Positions 23,156 through 33,656 of a DNA stretch of 64,000 nt are shown piece after piece; position 1 is the first letter of the stretch, and each line of letters opens with the position of its first letter. Origin of the DNA: Neoarius graeffei (Eukaryota > Chordata > Actinopteri > Siluriformes > Ariidae); the NCBI RefSeq assembly GCF_027579695.1, contig NC_083579.1:68396871-68460870 (forward strand), in the 5' to 3' direction. The notes below the pieces were generated by a model. That model did no database searches and was not told the DNA's origin. It saw only the letters and a program-made list of their open reading frames with translations. A program made the position numbers and the translations under genes.

Positions 23156-23836
23156 GGCCCTTTTCCACTACCCTTTCTCAGCTCACTTCAGCTCACTTCA
23201 GCCCGACACGGCTCGCGTTTCGACTACCAAAAACCAGCACGACTCAGCTCTCTTCAGCCCTGCTTAGCCCCTAAAACTCGCACCGTTTTGGAGTGGGGCT
23301 GAAGCAAGCCAAAGCGAGCCGAGTGAGGCTGGGGGCGTGAGCAGACACTCCCCTGTGCACTGATTGGTGAGGAGGAGTGTCCTCACATGCCCACACACGC
23401 CCCGCGAGCGCGCTGGGATCTGTAAACACCGTAAACCCGGAAGAAGAAGAATTACGAATTACGAGAATTTCTGAAGCCTTATGCGCCTCGCCTCATCTAT
23501 ACGCTCTTGCCAGTATCTGTCCGCGTTGTCGGTGACAACAAGCCACAGCACCAAGACCAGCAACACTAACGACTCCATGTCCTCCATGTTTAATGTTTAC
23601 TATTCGGGTCGTTAGACTACCGCTTAAAAGCTCACTGATGTCACTGTTTGCGCTGCTTAACGACATCACCTGACGTCCACCCACTTTCGCTAACTCCACC
23701 CAATGTGTCCACCCACTTCCAGCCAGCACGGTTCAGTGCGGTTGTAGTCGAAATGCAACTCCAACAGCCCCGCTCAGCTCGACTCAGCACGGCACGGCTC
23801 AGCCCAACTCAGCCGCGTTTGTAGTGGAAAAGCGGC
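23156..23836. mobile_element. MITE with GGCCCTTTTCCACTAC ends
   Basis: Left GGCCCTTTTCCACTACC is the inverse of the right GTAGTGGAAAAGCGGC, with one or two mismatches. Subterminal 'cagctc' and 'cagcac' rich blocks occur at both ends. The interior has no transposase. It sits inside the tandem repeat array that continues at 23843. It resembles the element at 50046-51256 (CCCCTTTTCCACC ends), so both may belong to one superfamily (perhaps PIF/Harbinger). Confidence 0.78.
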
Positions 23837-23842
23837 AATAGA

Positions 23843-24450
23843 AACAGGTTCCGTCCAGCCGTCCGTCCATCTTTAAAACTACTGAATATATCTTCATAAA
23901 ACTTTGTATACATATCAAGCAACATGTGAACTGGTGCCTTTTGCTATTTTGGATTTTTGGCAAAAAGTATTTTTCAAATTTTTACATAAAAAATTTATTT
24001 TGACTGAATTTCTAAGAGCAAAGTTCGTTTCCAGAGCATATATCCAAAACTATTCATGATACGGATTTGAAACTTGGTATACATGTTAACAAGGTGATGT
24101 AGATGTGCCTTTTCATCCTGAGAAATTTGAGAAATTTTAATTTTTCATGTTTCCATGGAAACAATTTCAGACTTAGTCTCTCAGGTTCGTTTTAAGGGTA
24201 GGTTTTGTTTCCGGAGCAGATCTTGAAAACTATGAGTGTGATGGTCTTGAAAGTTGGTATATGTGTTGATTAAGTAATGTATATGTGCCTTTTTATACTA
24301 AGAAATGTAAGGAATTTTCATTTTTAGCTCACCTGGACCAAAGGTCCGGTGGGTTTATGCCATGGGCTGCTGAGGTCAGTGTAAAGAGGTAGGGTTGGTT
24401 TCCTGCAGCAGGACTTGAAAAATGTGACAAATAATATCTTGAAACTTGGT
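23843..24450. repeat. Diverged tandem ~150-bp repeat
   Basis: Units recur with the blocks 'ttgaaacttggtatacatgt', then 'gtgccttttcatcctgagaa', 'tttgaaacttggta'. There are about four degenerate units. It resembles in plan the array at 2132-2665 (same 'ccgtccgtcc' entry), but the AGGTCA clusters are absent. Confidence 0.65.
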
Positions 24451-24624
24451 ACACTCAAAAAAATAACTTGCTCAGTGAACGTAATAAAATCATGGAAAGT
24501 ATTTCCACCCAAGTAAAATGCGTTAACTTAGCCAGAAACAATTTTGTTGAGTGACCTAAATGTCAACCGTTACATGTTAGACTTAGATTCATGTAACAGA
24601 CACCCATGTTGGTTTTTTGAGTGT
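24451..24624. mobile_element. Small MITE with ACACTCAAAAAA ends
   Basis: CACTCAAAAAAATAAC on the left is the inverse of GTTGGTTTTTTGAGTG on the right, with TA on both sides. About 170 bp, no coding capacity. TA flanks suggest a Tc1/mariner-type origin. Confidence 0.78.
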
Positions 24625-24832
24625 ATATAGTTGGTATATAGGACGGGGAATATAGATGACTCTGTCTTCTTGTTTGCCTTGCTGCGTATCTACTGTCAGA
24701 GCTGCTGTTATAAAATATTTAAATAATATTGGCTGGCTTTGAGTGGTCTATCAGATATATTCCATTCAGCTAACATGATAGTGAACGAGACAAAGACGAG
24801 TATCATGGTATACCATGAAAAAAAGCCAGTGA

Positions 24833-24856
24833 ATATTATTATTATTATTATTATAC
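24833..24856. repeat. (ATT)n microsatellite
   Basis: Eight ATT units at the edge of AT-rich DNA. Confidence 0.9.
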
Positions 24857-25552
24857 ATACACACTCTCTTTTCCAGTTTGTCGATGTCTGTTGGCCTGTT
24901 TTTCTCTTGTAAATATGCGTGAAGAATATCTAATGAAGTTTTGGTAGCGTTTCGGGTGTTCAACGCATCTTTCTTTTTCTTGGCGAACAAAGAAATGCTT
25001 CAAGAAAACTTTCTCATTGAACATTCGCATCAGCTCCAACGTGTAACGTCATGTTGTCTTGACAACCATGCAATATCGTAGGATAAGCGATATGCTAACA
25101 ATACTGCATGCTATAAAACCAAATGAATGAAACCTGCTAGAAGGGAATAGAACACGTGTTTTTATTCCATCGAAAAAGTGTCCTGTATATATAATAATGA
25201 TCAACACCTTATAACAGCACCAGTCAGAATTGTGATCTAGTATAATATGATTTAACATAATACAGTAAGACAGATGGTTCTGTGTGTATGATCTACTTTA
25301 CAGTTTGCTGTGATTTGTAGAAATGTCAGTATTAAACTTTGGCCACAACAATTTTATTCCCCAAGACAATTCTGTTTTGGTAAACTAAGGACATATGCAT
25401 GTTTTCATTCATTCATTCTACTATTCAGCAGAGGTACGTTCGAGTAGCTGTGATCCCTGGTTAAGTTTTTCAGAAAATAATAGCAATTAAAAATAAATTA
25501 AACTGATAGTTTTTGAGTAAATATTCATGTTTTCTGTGTTCTTAAGACAAAG

Positions 25553-26245
25553 AATAGATAGTCGTCTTCGTCTTCTTCTTCTTCTTCTTTCGGCTGTTCC
25601 TGTTAGGGTACACCACAGCGGATAATGTCCCTCCATCTCCTCTCCATCTCCTCCTGTCCTCCGTATCTTTTTCTGTATCACCAACCGTCCTCATGTCCTC
25701 CTTCACCACATCCATAAACCTCATCTTTGGTCTTCCTCTTTTCCTTCTCCCTGGCAACTCTATCTCCAGCATCCTTTTCCCAATATACCCTGGATCTCTC
25801 CTCTGTACGTGTCCAAATCATCTCAATCTCGCCTCTCTCACTTTGTCTCCAAGCCGTCCTACATGTCCTGTCCCTCTAATATACTCATTTCTCATCCTGT
25901 CCAACTTTGTCACTCCCAATAAAAATCTCAACATCTTCAACTCCGCTCCCTCCAGTTCAGCCTCCTGTCTTTTTGTCAGTGCCCCGGTCTTTAAACCGTA
26001 CAGCATCGCTGCTCTTACTACTGTCTTGTCCACTTTCCCTTTCACTCTTGCTGGTACCCTTCTGTCACAAATCACTCCTGACATCCTTCTCTCCTCCATC
26101 CATTCCAACCTGCTTGCACTCTCTTCTCCACTTCTCTTCTGCACTCACCATTACTTTGTACAGTTGACCCCAGATATTTGAACTCATCTGCTTTGACCAT
26201 CTCTAGTCCTTGTACGGTAGCTGGACCATTCCACTGTCCTCAGAC
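25553..26245 (-). mobile_element. RTE-type LINE 3' part
   Basis: The minus strand encodes the C-terminal region of an RTE-like reverse transcriptase, with frameshifts: LYGLKTGALTKRQEAELEGA, MLRFLLGVTKLDRMRNEYIR, GTGHVGRLGDKVREARLR, then LPGRRKRGRPKMRFMDVVKE and a final GDTEKDTEDR. The 3' end is the tail of AAG-type repeats (CTTCTTCTT at 25565-25590 on the plus strand). It is 5'-truncated and inactive. It is longer than the related fragment at 3535-3915 and lies in prox2 intron 3. Confidence 0.85.
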
Positions 26246-26249
26246 AAAG

Positions 26250-26800
26250 AACAGATAGTGAGAGATAATAAATCCGTCTGAATAAGTGCTGTTTTTGTCT
26301 ATTCGGATGACTTTTGAGCCTCAGGACATGTTACACACTCACAGGATGTGCAGTCAGTATACACAGGTTGTTGTTGTAAGGCCTAAACTCCTCGTCTCTG
26401 TGTGCGGTTCAGCAGTGCTCTATTGTTGCCTATTGACAGTTCACTGCTGTGTAGCATTTAGGGGTTAACTCTGAATAGAGAAGGCTGCAAACTTGTCTCC
26501 TTTCTCCTTTTGTCTCCTTTTGCTGACTTGAGGAACTTTTTTTAAAAACTGTGTTAAAGATAAACCATCGGTCCCTGTTGCTTAAAGTCCTAAAATCTCA
26601 ATGAGAAATTATGCCAGTGGTTTATTCTTTTGTCATGGTCATGCACTAAATAAGAGTTATATGTTTCTGGATTGGACATAGTTTAAACTCCCTGGTAAAT
26701 TACATCTGTATAAACAAATTGATTTAAAGGTTTCAGTTACAAGGAAGACAGTGGACTTGACAAAAAAATACAAGATATTTTGAATTGTGTGCAGTTAAAT
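26250..26800. other. Intron 3 segment, no recognised feature
   Basis: No TIRs, coding domains or tandem repeats were seen. Confidence 0.35.
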
Positions 26801-26804
26801 ATAT

Positions 26805-26958
26805 GTTATTTACCAGCTGGGAGGACCGTATCATGAAATACCAGGACCAAGGTCTTGAAAATAATGAGCGAGGCCCTCTGGGCTGAGGTCAGTATTCAAG
26901 GCCGAGGTCACGGTATTTCACCATACGGACCGACCTTAAGCTGGTAAATAATATATTT
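26805..26958. mobile_element. Palindromic MITE with TTATTTACCAGCT ends
   Basis: TTATTTACCAGCTGGGAGG at the left mirrors 'aagctggtaaataat' at the right. Inner blocks also mirror: 'gaccgtatcatgaaatacc' with 'cggtatttcaccatacgg', and 'aggaccaaggtcttga' with 'tcaaggccgaggtc'. About 150 bp, foldback type. Confidence 0.75.
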
Positions 26959-27544
26959 ATTTTTTTCTTTACCAAATTCTAACAGAAAACAAGAGCATCC
27001 GAAAGGGAAAACCGAGCCGAGCTGCCATTTTGAATCCTCATTCACTGCTGTAATGCAAATGGCTTCCTCCTCGGTATACAAGTGCACTTCCATGGCAGGA
27101 AAAAAACTACAATTTGCCGCCTATGTAGTCCCCTATTTATACAAAATTGAGTCACTCAAGATTCAGCCATGTTTTTGCTCAGCGTTAGCAACAGTTACAG
27201 GTTTTTAGCTTTCTCCTGAAATGTTTTCTTTTATTTCTTCTTCCTCAGGGTAGTAAAACTCGCTTTAGCTGTGAACACTGTCATTATCACTATCCATGAT
27301 GTAAAATTAATGCTATTCTCCTGAGAAATGCTGGCAAAAATTTATAAGATTTTTGATACTTTTATAAATAAATCTTTTACAAAAAAGATTTTTTGACAAA
27401 AAATGCTACTATGTTTGTTGTTGTTGTTATGAATGAACGAGTCGCCAGAGGCTGTAACTGGGGTCCGTATCGTAGGATACGGACCCACTCGCCAGCCAAT
27501 CAGAGCACAGGATTTGATGGAAACCGGACCATGAAAAAAAGAAT

Positions 27545-27655
27545 TAACAGTTATTCCACGAAATTGAATCGTACATGAGCTGATAGCCGACGAGGCACGT
27601 AGTGCCGAGTCGGCTATCAGCCATGTACGACAAGATTGAGCGGAATAACTGTTTT
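27545..27655. repeat. Palindromic module beside element C
   Basis: 'aacagttattccacgaaatt' mirrors 'agcggaataactgtt'. The core 'agctgatagccgacgaggca' mirrors 'gccgagtcggctatcagcc'. It matches the module at 14597-14706. Confidence 0.78.
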
Positions 27656-28047
27656 ATTATATTCACATTCACTGGATTTTGAGAAACAGAGCATTTTTAT
27701 TTTTATTTTTTGCAAATTCGATGAATAAAAACTTTATACAAAACGTCTGACAAAATCATTTCCACTTAGACTGCAAACAAACCAGCGAGATGAAACGAAC
27801 AGTTTGTGAAAAATGCGATAATAATAATTCTTCAAAAATTATATATACCATCAAATAATTTTATTCCATATTTGTTTGCTTTTTTGTATTTTTTGTTTTC
27901 GAGTAGAGTTTTTATTTCATCTTTGGTGCGTTCAGCAACATGCTCCGCCATTTTGTTTTTCTCTACTCACGGTATATGAGCTGTAGTAGTAGAGTAGCCA
28001 ATCGGAGCGCGCGATTGCTCATATCCAGTGAATGTGGATAGAATAAT
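27656..28047 (-). mobile_element. Foldback element C with KDEI-type N-terminal exon
   Basis: The left end (plus strand) is 'attcacattcactggatttt' and the right end CCAGTGAATGTGGATAGAAT. On the minus strand an ATG at 27953 opens MAEHVAERTKDEIKTLLENK, running on to KANKYGIKLFDG and a GTATAT donor near 27849. This is the least damaged of the three copies and shows the exon without insertions. The element's right end lies about 12 bases from the splice donor of prox2 exon 3. Confidence 0.68.
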
Positions 28048-28058
28048 TAATAACATAC

Positions 28059-28159
28059 CTTGACATCAGGAAAAAAGGTCTTCAGGATGTTTGAACTTGG
28101 GTAGCGTGTGTAGAAGAACATCAGCTTGGCTTTCTTCAAATGGTTAGGCGTTAGCCCCT
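28059..28159 (-). CDS. prox2: prox2 exon 3: start of the homeo-prospero domain
   Basis: The 101-nt exon runs from the acceptor 'ttactacatccaag' to the donor AAG/GTATGT. It encodes [20 protein letters not shown] followed by [13 protein letters not shown], which is the first helix region of the Prospero homeodomain and is near-identical to known PROX proteins. It starts in phase 1 (two bases AG complete the first codon) and ends in phase 0 before FNRC in exon 4. Only about 12 intron bases separate its donor from transposon C. Confidence 0.96.
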
Positions 28160-28920
28160 CTTGGATGTAGTAAAGTTAAGGACGATACGTTTGTTAGAAA
28201 TGGAAAGCACTTCTATACTGTACGGAAAAATGTTAAATACAACATGGTAATCTTTCAATCACAAAGCTTCCCTGACTTCTCTGGTATTAAATTTACTGGC
28301 GCTATCGCGGAATTCATCGTGCTCATATAATGCATATAAAGCGATTCTATACAGAGTCCTATTTAACTCCTTGGGCTTCATCTTGACGAGTGGTTTTCCA
28401 GTGCAGTCCAAATTAAATCTATTTCCACAGCTCTACACTAACCATAGACTCAATTAACACCTAACAGCACGTGCTAATTGGAAAAATAGCTCAACAAATC
28501 AGATTAGGGATTTCAATTAGAGACTTCCTCAGAAGCCTCTTAGTTTCATATTCGTCAATAGTAATTGATTTGTTGGGAAAACACTAGGAAACAAATGCGA
28601 TTTGGAGATGAGGATCCCACTGCCTTGCATCTGAGCATCACTTTTTAAAATTTCTCGCGAATAATACAGCGACTCGTGCATTAGGTGATAGGTTCTTATC
28701 CACTGGAAGGTCATATTGGGGCATACATCTATTAGTAAGCAGTGCCTTTGAAACAGGGATACTGAAATAAAAGATGAATAAAAGGCCAATATCCTGTAGC
28801 ACAGTTCAGAAGAAAACTACAGCATATGCTGCAAGAGACTTGAGAATGCAGGATCTAACCGAGCATCCTAAACAAACATAATAGTGACACAAGAGAGATT
28901 CACCACTATCAAAAGATTCA
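28160..28920. other. Intron 2, unique-looking segment
   Basis: No repeat termini or coding domains. It contains several TAATTG/CAATTA motifs at 28455-28570 and is the longest intron 2 part free of recognisable transposons. Possible regulatory DNA; see the findings. Confidence 0.4.
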
Positions 28921-28928
28921 CCTGGACT

Positions 28929-29252
28929 CACTGAGGTGGTGGGTGAGAGGAGGATGTTAGCCAAGCTGACCTCAATCATGGATAACCCCTCTCACCCCCT
29001 ACATGAGGCTGTGGGGGCTTTAAGCAGCTCTTTTAGTAGTAGACTGCTACACCCACGGTGTAAGAAGGAGAGGTACCACAGGTCATTCATACCTGCTGCT
29101 GTCAGACTGTATAACACCCACAACTTGTAACGTAGCACCAATAACCTGTTTGTCGTTTAATTTGCACTACTTCATCACTACTACCTCTGCCATCTCTCAT
29201 CGATGCAATTATTATGTGCAATAATATAGGCCCTAAACTATTTTTATGCATA

Positions 29253-29328
<76 letters not shown>

Positions 29329-29575
29329 GTATATATGTGTGTATATATACAGAGTCTACCTGTAATGTGCAATTTTTCCGAGCCTCTCAATAAGGCAATT
29401 TGTCTATACTTTTTCACGGTAGATAATGCAAATAGCCCTCTGTATTTAATCCTTCATTTGTCTAACTTTTATTTCAGTTTTATTTGTTATCTGTTTGACA
29501 TTTTCTTGCTACTGTAACACGTGAATTTCCCCAATGTGGGATGAATAAAGTGAATCTAATCTAATCTAATCTAAA
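28929..29575 (+). mobile_element. LINE 3' end, 5'-truncated, with (TCTAA)n tail
   Basis: It begins in coding text that reads MLAKLTSIMDNPSHPLHEAV, GALSSSFSSRLLHPRCKKER, YHRSFIPAAVRLYN and a stop at about 29130, a C-terminal sequence common to fish non-LTR retrotransposons. A 3'UTR follows, interrupted by a TA microsatellite. The end is 'gatgaataaagtgaatctaa' plus TCTAA units. The clade is not certain. Confidence 0.8.
29255..29322. repeat. (TA)n microsatellite
   Basis: About 34 TA units inside the LINE 3'UTR. Confidence 0.96.
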
Positions 29576-29579
29576 ACCA

Positions 29580-30300
29580 TTCTTGTGTGCAGATTAATGA
29601 TGGCCAAAGGCCAAGGTGTGTACATACAGTATATAAATGCGCACATGTATAGTGTATATACATATATTCTGAGTGTTGGGGTTGAACCTAATGATAGCAA
29701 AGCTTCCTTTTCACCAAAAAAAAAAAAAGTGAACTCTGTGGGTCATTCCGATCACATGGAGAGTACAGAAACATATTCTGCACCTTTTCAAGTCGAGGGT
29801 GGGGGGAAAATCAAGAGAATTTCCTGAGCAGAAACTGCAGCTTTTTCTGCCTTTGAAAATTGGCTTTTGTTCCTGACAATACTTATCAAAGCCTTGTATT
29901 CCTTTTTATTTGTCTTTTTCTGGACTTACAGTCATTACTGGGCCCAGATTAAAGAAGATGCTACAATTTTCTTTGGGGTTACTGAGATCAAAGGAAATAT
30001 TCTCCTTGAAGTCTGGGTTAGTGGACCTGCTCAGTGCAGCACTCAATTCAACGAGTCATTGTTCACCACGGTAGGGCTACCGGAGCAGGTAGTTTGTTCT
30101 GCTGCTTCTCTCTGTTCCGTCTACAGCACTACATTGCAAATAACAGTAAATTACAGAGATGCAAGGTGGCTCAGAAAGCAGTTCAATAAATCGCACAAAT
30201 ACTTGTATGAATATTCAAGAGTATGCGTTATGAAAAGCAAACACCGTGGGTAACGCTGAGTTTTTAGATTAGAGTGATTTTTGGTTAGGTTAGATTAGTT
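29580..30300. other. Intron 2 segment, no recognised gene
   Basis: A plus-strand open frame at 29867-30253 starts with a hydrophobic stretch, but I see no known domain, promoter or splice pattern. I treat it as non-coding. At 30265-30310 short 'agattag/ggattag' units may be an eroded LINE tail. Confidence 0.35.
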
Positions 30301-30439
30301 TGGATTGGATTAGAGACCTTTATTATTTTGATAAAACAAAATTGAGTTCTCCTAGGCCTCGGGGTTACACATTACAGAAAGTGAATCATCATCATCTCCC
30401 TCGTCTAGCACTGTTGCCAGGTCGGGGTCCATGTGGACC

Positions 30440-30738
30440 CGATTGATCCACGTCATATTAATTGGAGCATAGTTTTTACACCCTTCCTGCCACAACCCTC
30501 CCATTTCTGGGCTTGGGAAACAACCATTCACGCCTATGGTCAATTTAGACCCACCAATTAGCCTAACCTGCATGTCTTTGGACTGTGAGGGAAACCAGAG
30601 CACCCGGAGGAAACCCACGCAGACACGTGGAGAACATGCAAACTCTATACAGAAAGGCCCCTGTCAACCACTGGGCTCAAACCCAGGACCTTCTTGCTGT
30701 GAGGTGACAGTGCTAACCACTACAAAACCCTGCCGCCC
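30440..30738 (-). repeat. Chimeric SINE: tRNA-SINE head with RTE-like tail
   Basis: The minus strand has the usual tRNA-like head and body from 30738 to about 30520. It then changes to 'cccagaaatgggagggttgt' and 'ggcaggaagggtgtaaaaac', a tail found in RTE-related fish repeats, instead of the standard 3' half. The B-box region is mutated. It shows a third type of 3' end for the same SINE head. Confidence 0.72.
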
Positions 30739-31180
30739 ATTATAGAAAGCAAATGTTTATGTTAATATGTTATACTCCAAAATAGTGACAATACCTGTAT
30801 CTGTTTAGTGCTCCAAATATCTGTATCTGTATTCGGAATTACATTTCTCTGGTGGTAATGCTTTATTGCTGTCAGGATGCGAGAATTTGATCACTCAGGA
30901 GGAAAATTTATTACAGACGTCCCCCTGATAAACTAATCCAATCCGGATAGGGGTTCTGTTCACAGAAACACTGGGGGAAAAACCCAAAGGTAGAAAATGC
31001 CAGCACTGCCAAGATTGCCTTTAAAGTCCGTCTATTACTAAACGCCCACTAAGAGCTAACAATGAATGAACGAATGAATGAATGAATGCTGTTCATGTTA
31101 ATGAACATGATCTTTGTTTGTTTGTTGCGTTTCATATCTGAATGCTTGCTCAAAATAATAGTGCACTTTCTATCCGTGTT

Positions 31181-31523
31181 ATCCATCCATTATCTGTAAC
31201 CGCTTATCCTGTGCAGGGCAAGCTGGAGCCTATCCCCAGTGACTATGGGCGAGAGGCGGGATACACCCTGGACAAGTCGCCAGGTCATCACAGGGCTGAC
31301 ACATAGAAACAAACAACCATTCACACTCACATTCACACCTACGGTCAATTTAGAGTCACCAGTTAACCTAACCTGCATGCCTTTGGACTGTGGGGGAAAC
31401 CGGAGCACCCGGAGGAAACCCACGCAGACACAGGGAGAACATGCAAACTCCGCACAGAAAGGCCCCCGTCGGCCACTGGGCTCGAACCCAGAACCTTCTT
31501 GCTGTGAGGCAACAGTGCTAACT
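31181..31523 (-). repeat. tRNA-derived SINE, copy 9, head lost
   Basis: Reverse-oriented copy. The tail (ATCCATCCATTATCTGTAAC) and body are complete, but it ends at 'aacagtgctaact' without the final head bases. Confidence 0.9.
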
Positions 31524-31572
31524 ACGTATCAGTTTAGAACATATCTTCTTTTTTTCCAAATAATATATTTGT

Positions 31573-31952
31573 AGGCGGCACGGTGGTGTAGTGGTTAGCG
31601 CTGTCGCCTCACAGCAAGAAGGTCCTGGGTTCGAGCCCCAGGGCCAGCGAGGGCCTTTCTGTGCGGAGTTTGCATGTTCTCCCCGTGTCCGCGTGGGTTT
31701 CCTCCGGGTGCTCCGGTTTCCCCCACAGTCCAAAGACATGCAGGTTAGGTTAACTGGTGACTCTAAATTGACCGTAGGTGTGAATGTGAGTGTGAATGGT
31801 TGTCTGTGTCTATGTGTCAGCCCTGTGATGACCTGGCGACTTGTCCAGGGTGTACCCCGCCTTTCGCCCGTAGTCAGCTGGGATAGGCTCCAGCTTGCCT
31901 GCGACCCTGTAGAAGGATAAAGCGGCTAGAGATAATGAGATGAGATGAGATA
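31573..31952 (+). repeat. tRNA-derived SINE, copy 10
   Basis: Full copy. ATATATTTGTA occurs before the head (31564-31574) and again after the GATGAG tail (about 31951-31961), a target-site duplication. It lies about 80 bp downstream of the end of prox2's long reading frame, in intron 2. Confidence 0.94.
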
Positions 31953-32080
31953 TATTTGTATTTGGTTACATTGCCATGAGATAAATCATAAACACTGTAA
32001 TAATTACACACAAACCGTGCTGTGCCCTGAACTTTAAAAGGATATATTGAGTGACATGAAGGTGCTCCTCTCTGCCATAC

Positions 32081-33557
32081 TCTGCAGTTCTCCACACTCC
32101 ATCTTGACATGTGGGAGGCAAAGGCCATCTACTGCCATTTGGCCGAGCGCCCCAGGACGATGGAGTTGCCCGAGGTGACCAGAGTTTACCTTCGACCTCA
32201 TAGCAATGTTTTCCCAAGGAAGAGCCACTGGTTCTGTCGATGATCTGTCCAAAGACGGAGGAAGGCAAGAGATCCCGGCAAAATTGGCATGAGGTCCATA
32301 CTTGAGGAGATGCTCCAAGATTTGGCTGTCATGCAGAGGAGTGCTGTGACTGAACTGGAATGGAGATTGGTGCAGTGGATAGGGCCTCTTTATTGAATGG
32401 CTTACTGAACCCAAAGGGTTTAATGGAGGTTTTCGGACCACTAGAGACAAGGCTTCTGTCTGATGTTCTGGGCTGTGAGAAGGTGTGCTTTCATAGCACT
32501 CTACAGGCCTTGGTTTTGTGGCATTCTCTAAATCAGAAGACTCACTAACACATGCTTGGTGGTCTCGTTTCTCTATACCTGTGTACTCTGGACTCTGGCA
32601 CAGGCGTAACTGGGGTGATTGGTTCTCGAGGATCAAGGAGAGTTTTCTGAACACCATATCAACACTTTCACTTATAGCCCTGGAGAGCTCACATTTCAGC
32701 ATTTCCTGGAGGTTCTTTTGATATTTCTGCGAGTTCAAACAACCATCATCTAGTTTTATGCTATCTTTGTGCTCAAGAGCACTGTTGTCATCAGAATTCA
32801 TGCTCACATCAAGTTCATAGCTGTCTTGGTGTTCCCCTTTCTCTTCACTTTCTGAGCTGCTGTGATCATACATCTGTAGGAACTTCTCCTGGAGTTGATG
32901 TAAGATCCGTTGCATGCTCTGGAGTTGTTTTCGAAGCTTGCGACACTCTTCATCTCTGCTTATATTAGCATCAAGGTTTGTGGATGAAATTCCAACATGA
33001 TTTCGCTCCTGGTGCTGAGGAAGCTTCTGTTTGCGTTTGTTCTCTTTATACACTTCTCTGCCATAGCTGCTGACTTCACTCTCAGCGTTCTCTCTTTCTG
33101 CATGTGACTTGTCACTTGGTGAGCTCGCCATGCCTCGTATGATGTTCTCCACCCTGGCTCGTTTGGCCTGGACGTGCTCGCTCAGTGGACATTCAGGTTC
33201 AGCGCTTATTCCACTGGAAGTATGAGCAGGATACGCTGATTCCAGCTGGCTGTCCTTGGAAGACATGTTACTCCAGTCGTCCTGAGCAGTCTCGCTCATT
33301 GTAGGTCTTGATTCAACCATGCTGGAGCCAGCAGTGGAGGTCACTGGGATGTAAAGTTGGTTGTTGTTAAGAATGGAACGTTTATTGTGGATGGTTTTAC
33401 GTAAGAGATGGGTGATGAGCGGTGCGTTGTGGTAGGAGGAGAGAGGCTCCTCGTACATGTCTCGGCGAAAGCACTGGAGCATTAGATCTGCTTTGTTGTC
33501 CTCCACGCAGACCTCGTTAGGCTTATGAATGCTTTGGTCTGGTGGCGTCAGATTCAT
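32081..33557 (-). CDS. prox2: prox2 exon 2: start codon and N-terminal regulatory region
   Basis: This is the large exon of a Prospero-homeobox transcription regulator, a nuclear DNA-binding protein. The start ATG at 33555-33557 opens MNLTPPDQSI. Family features in order: the SEHVQAKRARVENIIRGM motif (residues 126-143); the basic KENKRKQKLPQHQE (171-184), a likely nuclear localisation signal; a coiled-coil/leucine-rich stretch LRKQLQSMQRILHQLQEKFL (208-227); an acidic Ser/Glu run (233-243); LQEMLKCELSRAISESVDMV (283-302); and QTEALSLVVRK (366-376). The KRARVE..IRGM variant and the ILEHLL/TEPVALPW stretch fit PROX2 better than PROX1, from family knowledge. The open frame continues to a stop at 32034-32036, but a donor A/GTATGG at 32081/32080 is in phase 1 and exactly fits exon 3's acceptor. 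The true protein then continues [13 protein letters not shown]. This donor choice is an inference; the rest is firm. Confidence 0.93.
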
Positions 33558-33656
33558 GTTTAATACAACTGTATTATTTTCTGTTGCACTTTGACTTGAT
33601 GTAACTTCACAATAAATCAGAGTGCTATAGTGACTTCAAATATTAATTTGGTGTAC
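33558..33656 (-). other. prox2: prox2 exon 2, 5'UTR part
   Basis: Upstream of the ATG, the first good acceptor on the minus strand is 'ttttttcccttag' followed by GTACACC, placing the exon start at 33656. The 99 bases between are taken as 5'UTR. Confidence 0.7.

Noticed and set aside
25693-26181. Plus-strand open frame of 162 residues
   Set aside because: It is antisense to the RTE-type reverse transcriptase read on the minus strand.
29867-30253. 128-residue open frame with a hydrophobic N-terminus
   Set aside because: No known domain, no supporting splice or promoter signals, and it lies in an intron in the opposite direction to prox2; likely chance.
32034-32080. Taking the 507-residue open frame as the complete prox2 protein
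   Set aside because: Three downstream exons encode the essential homeo-prospero domain in matching phases, and a phase-1 donor precedes the in-frame stop, so these last codons are probably intron.
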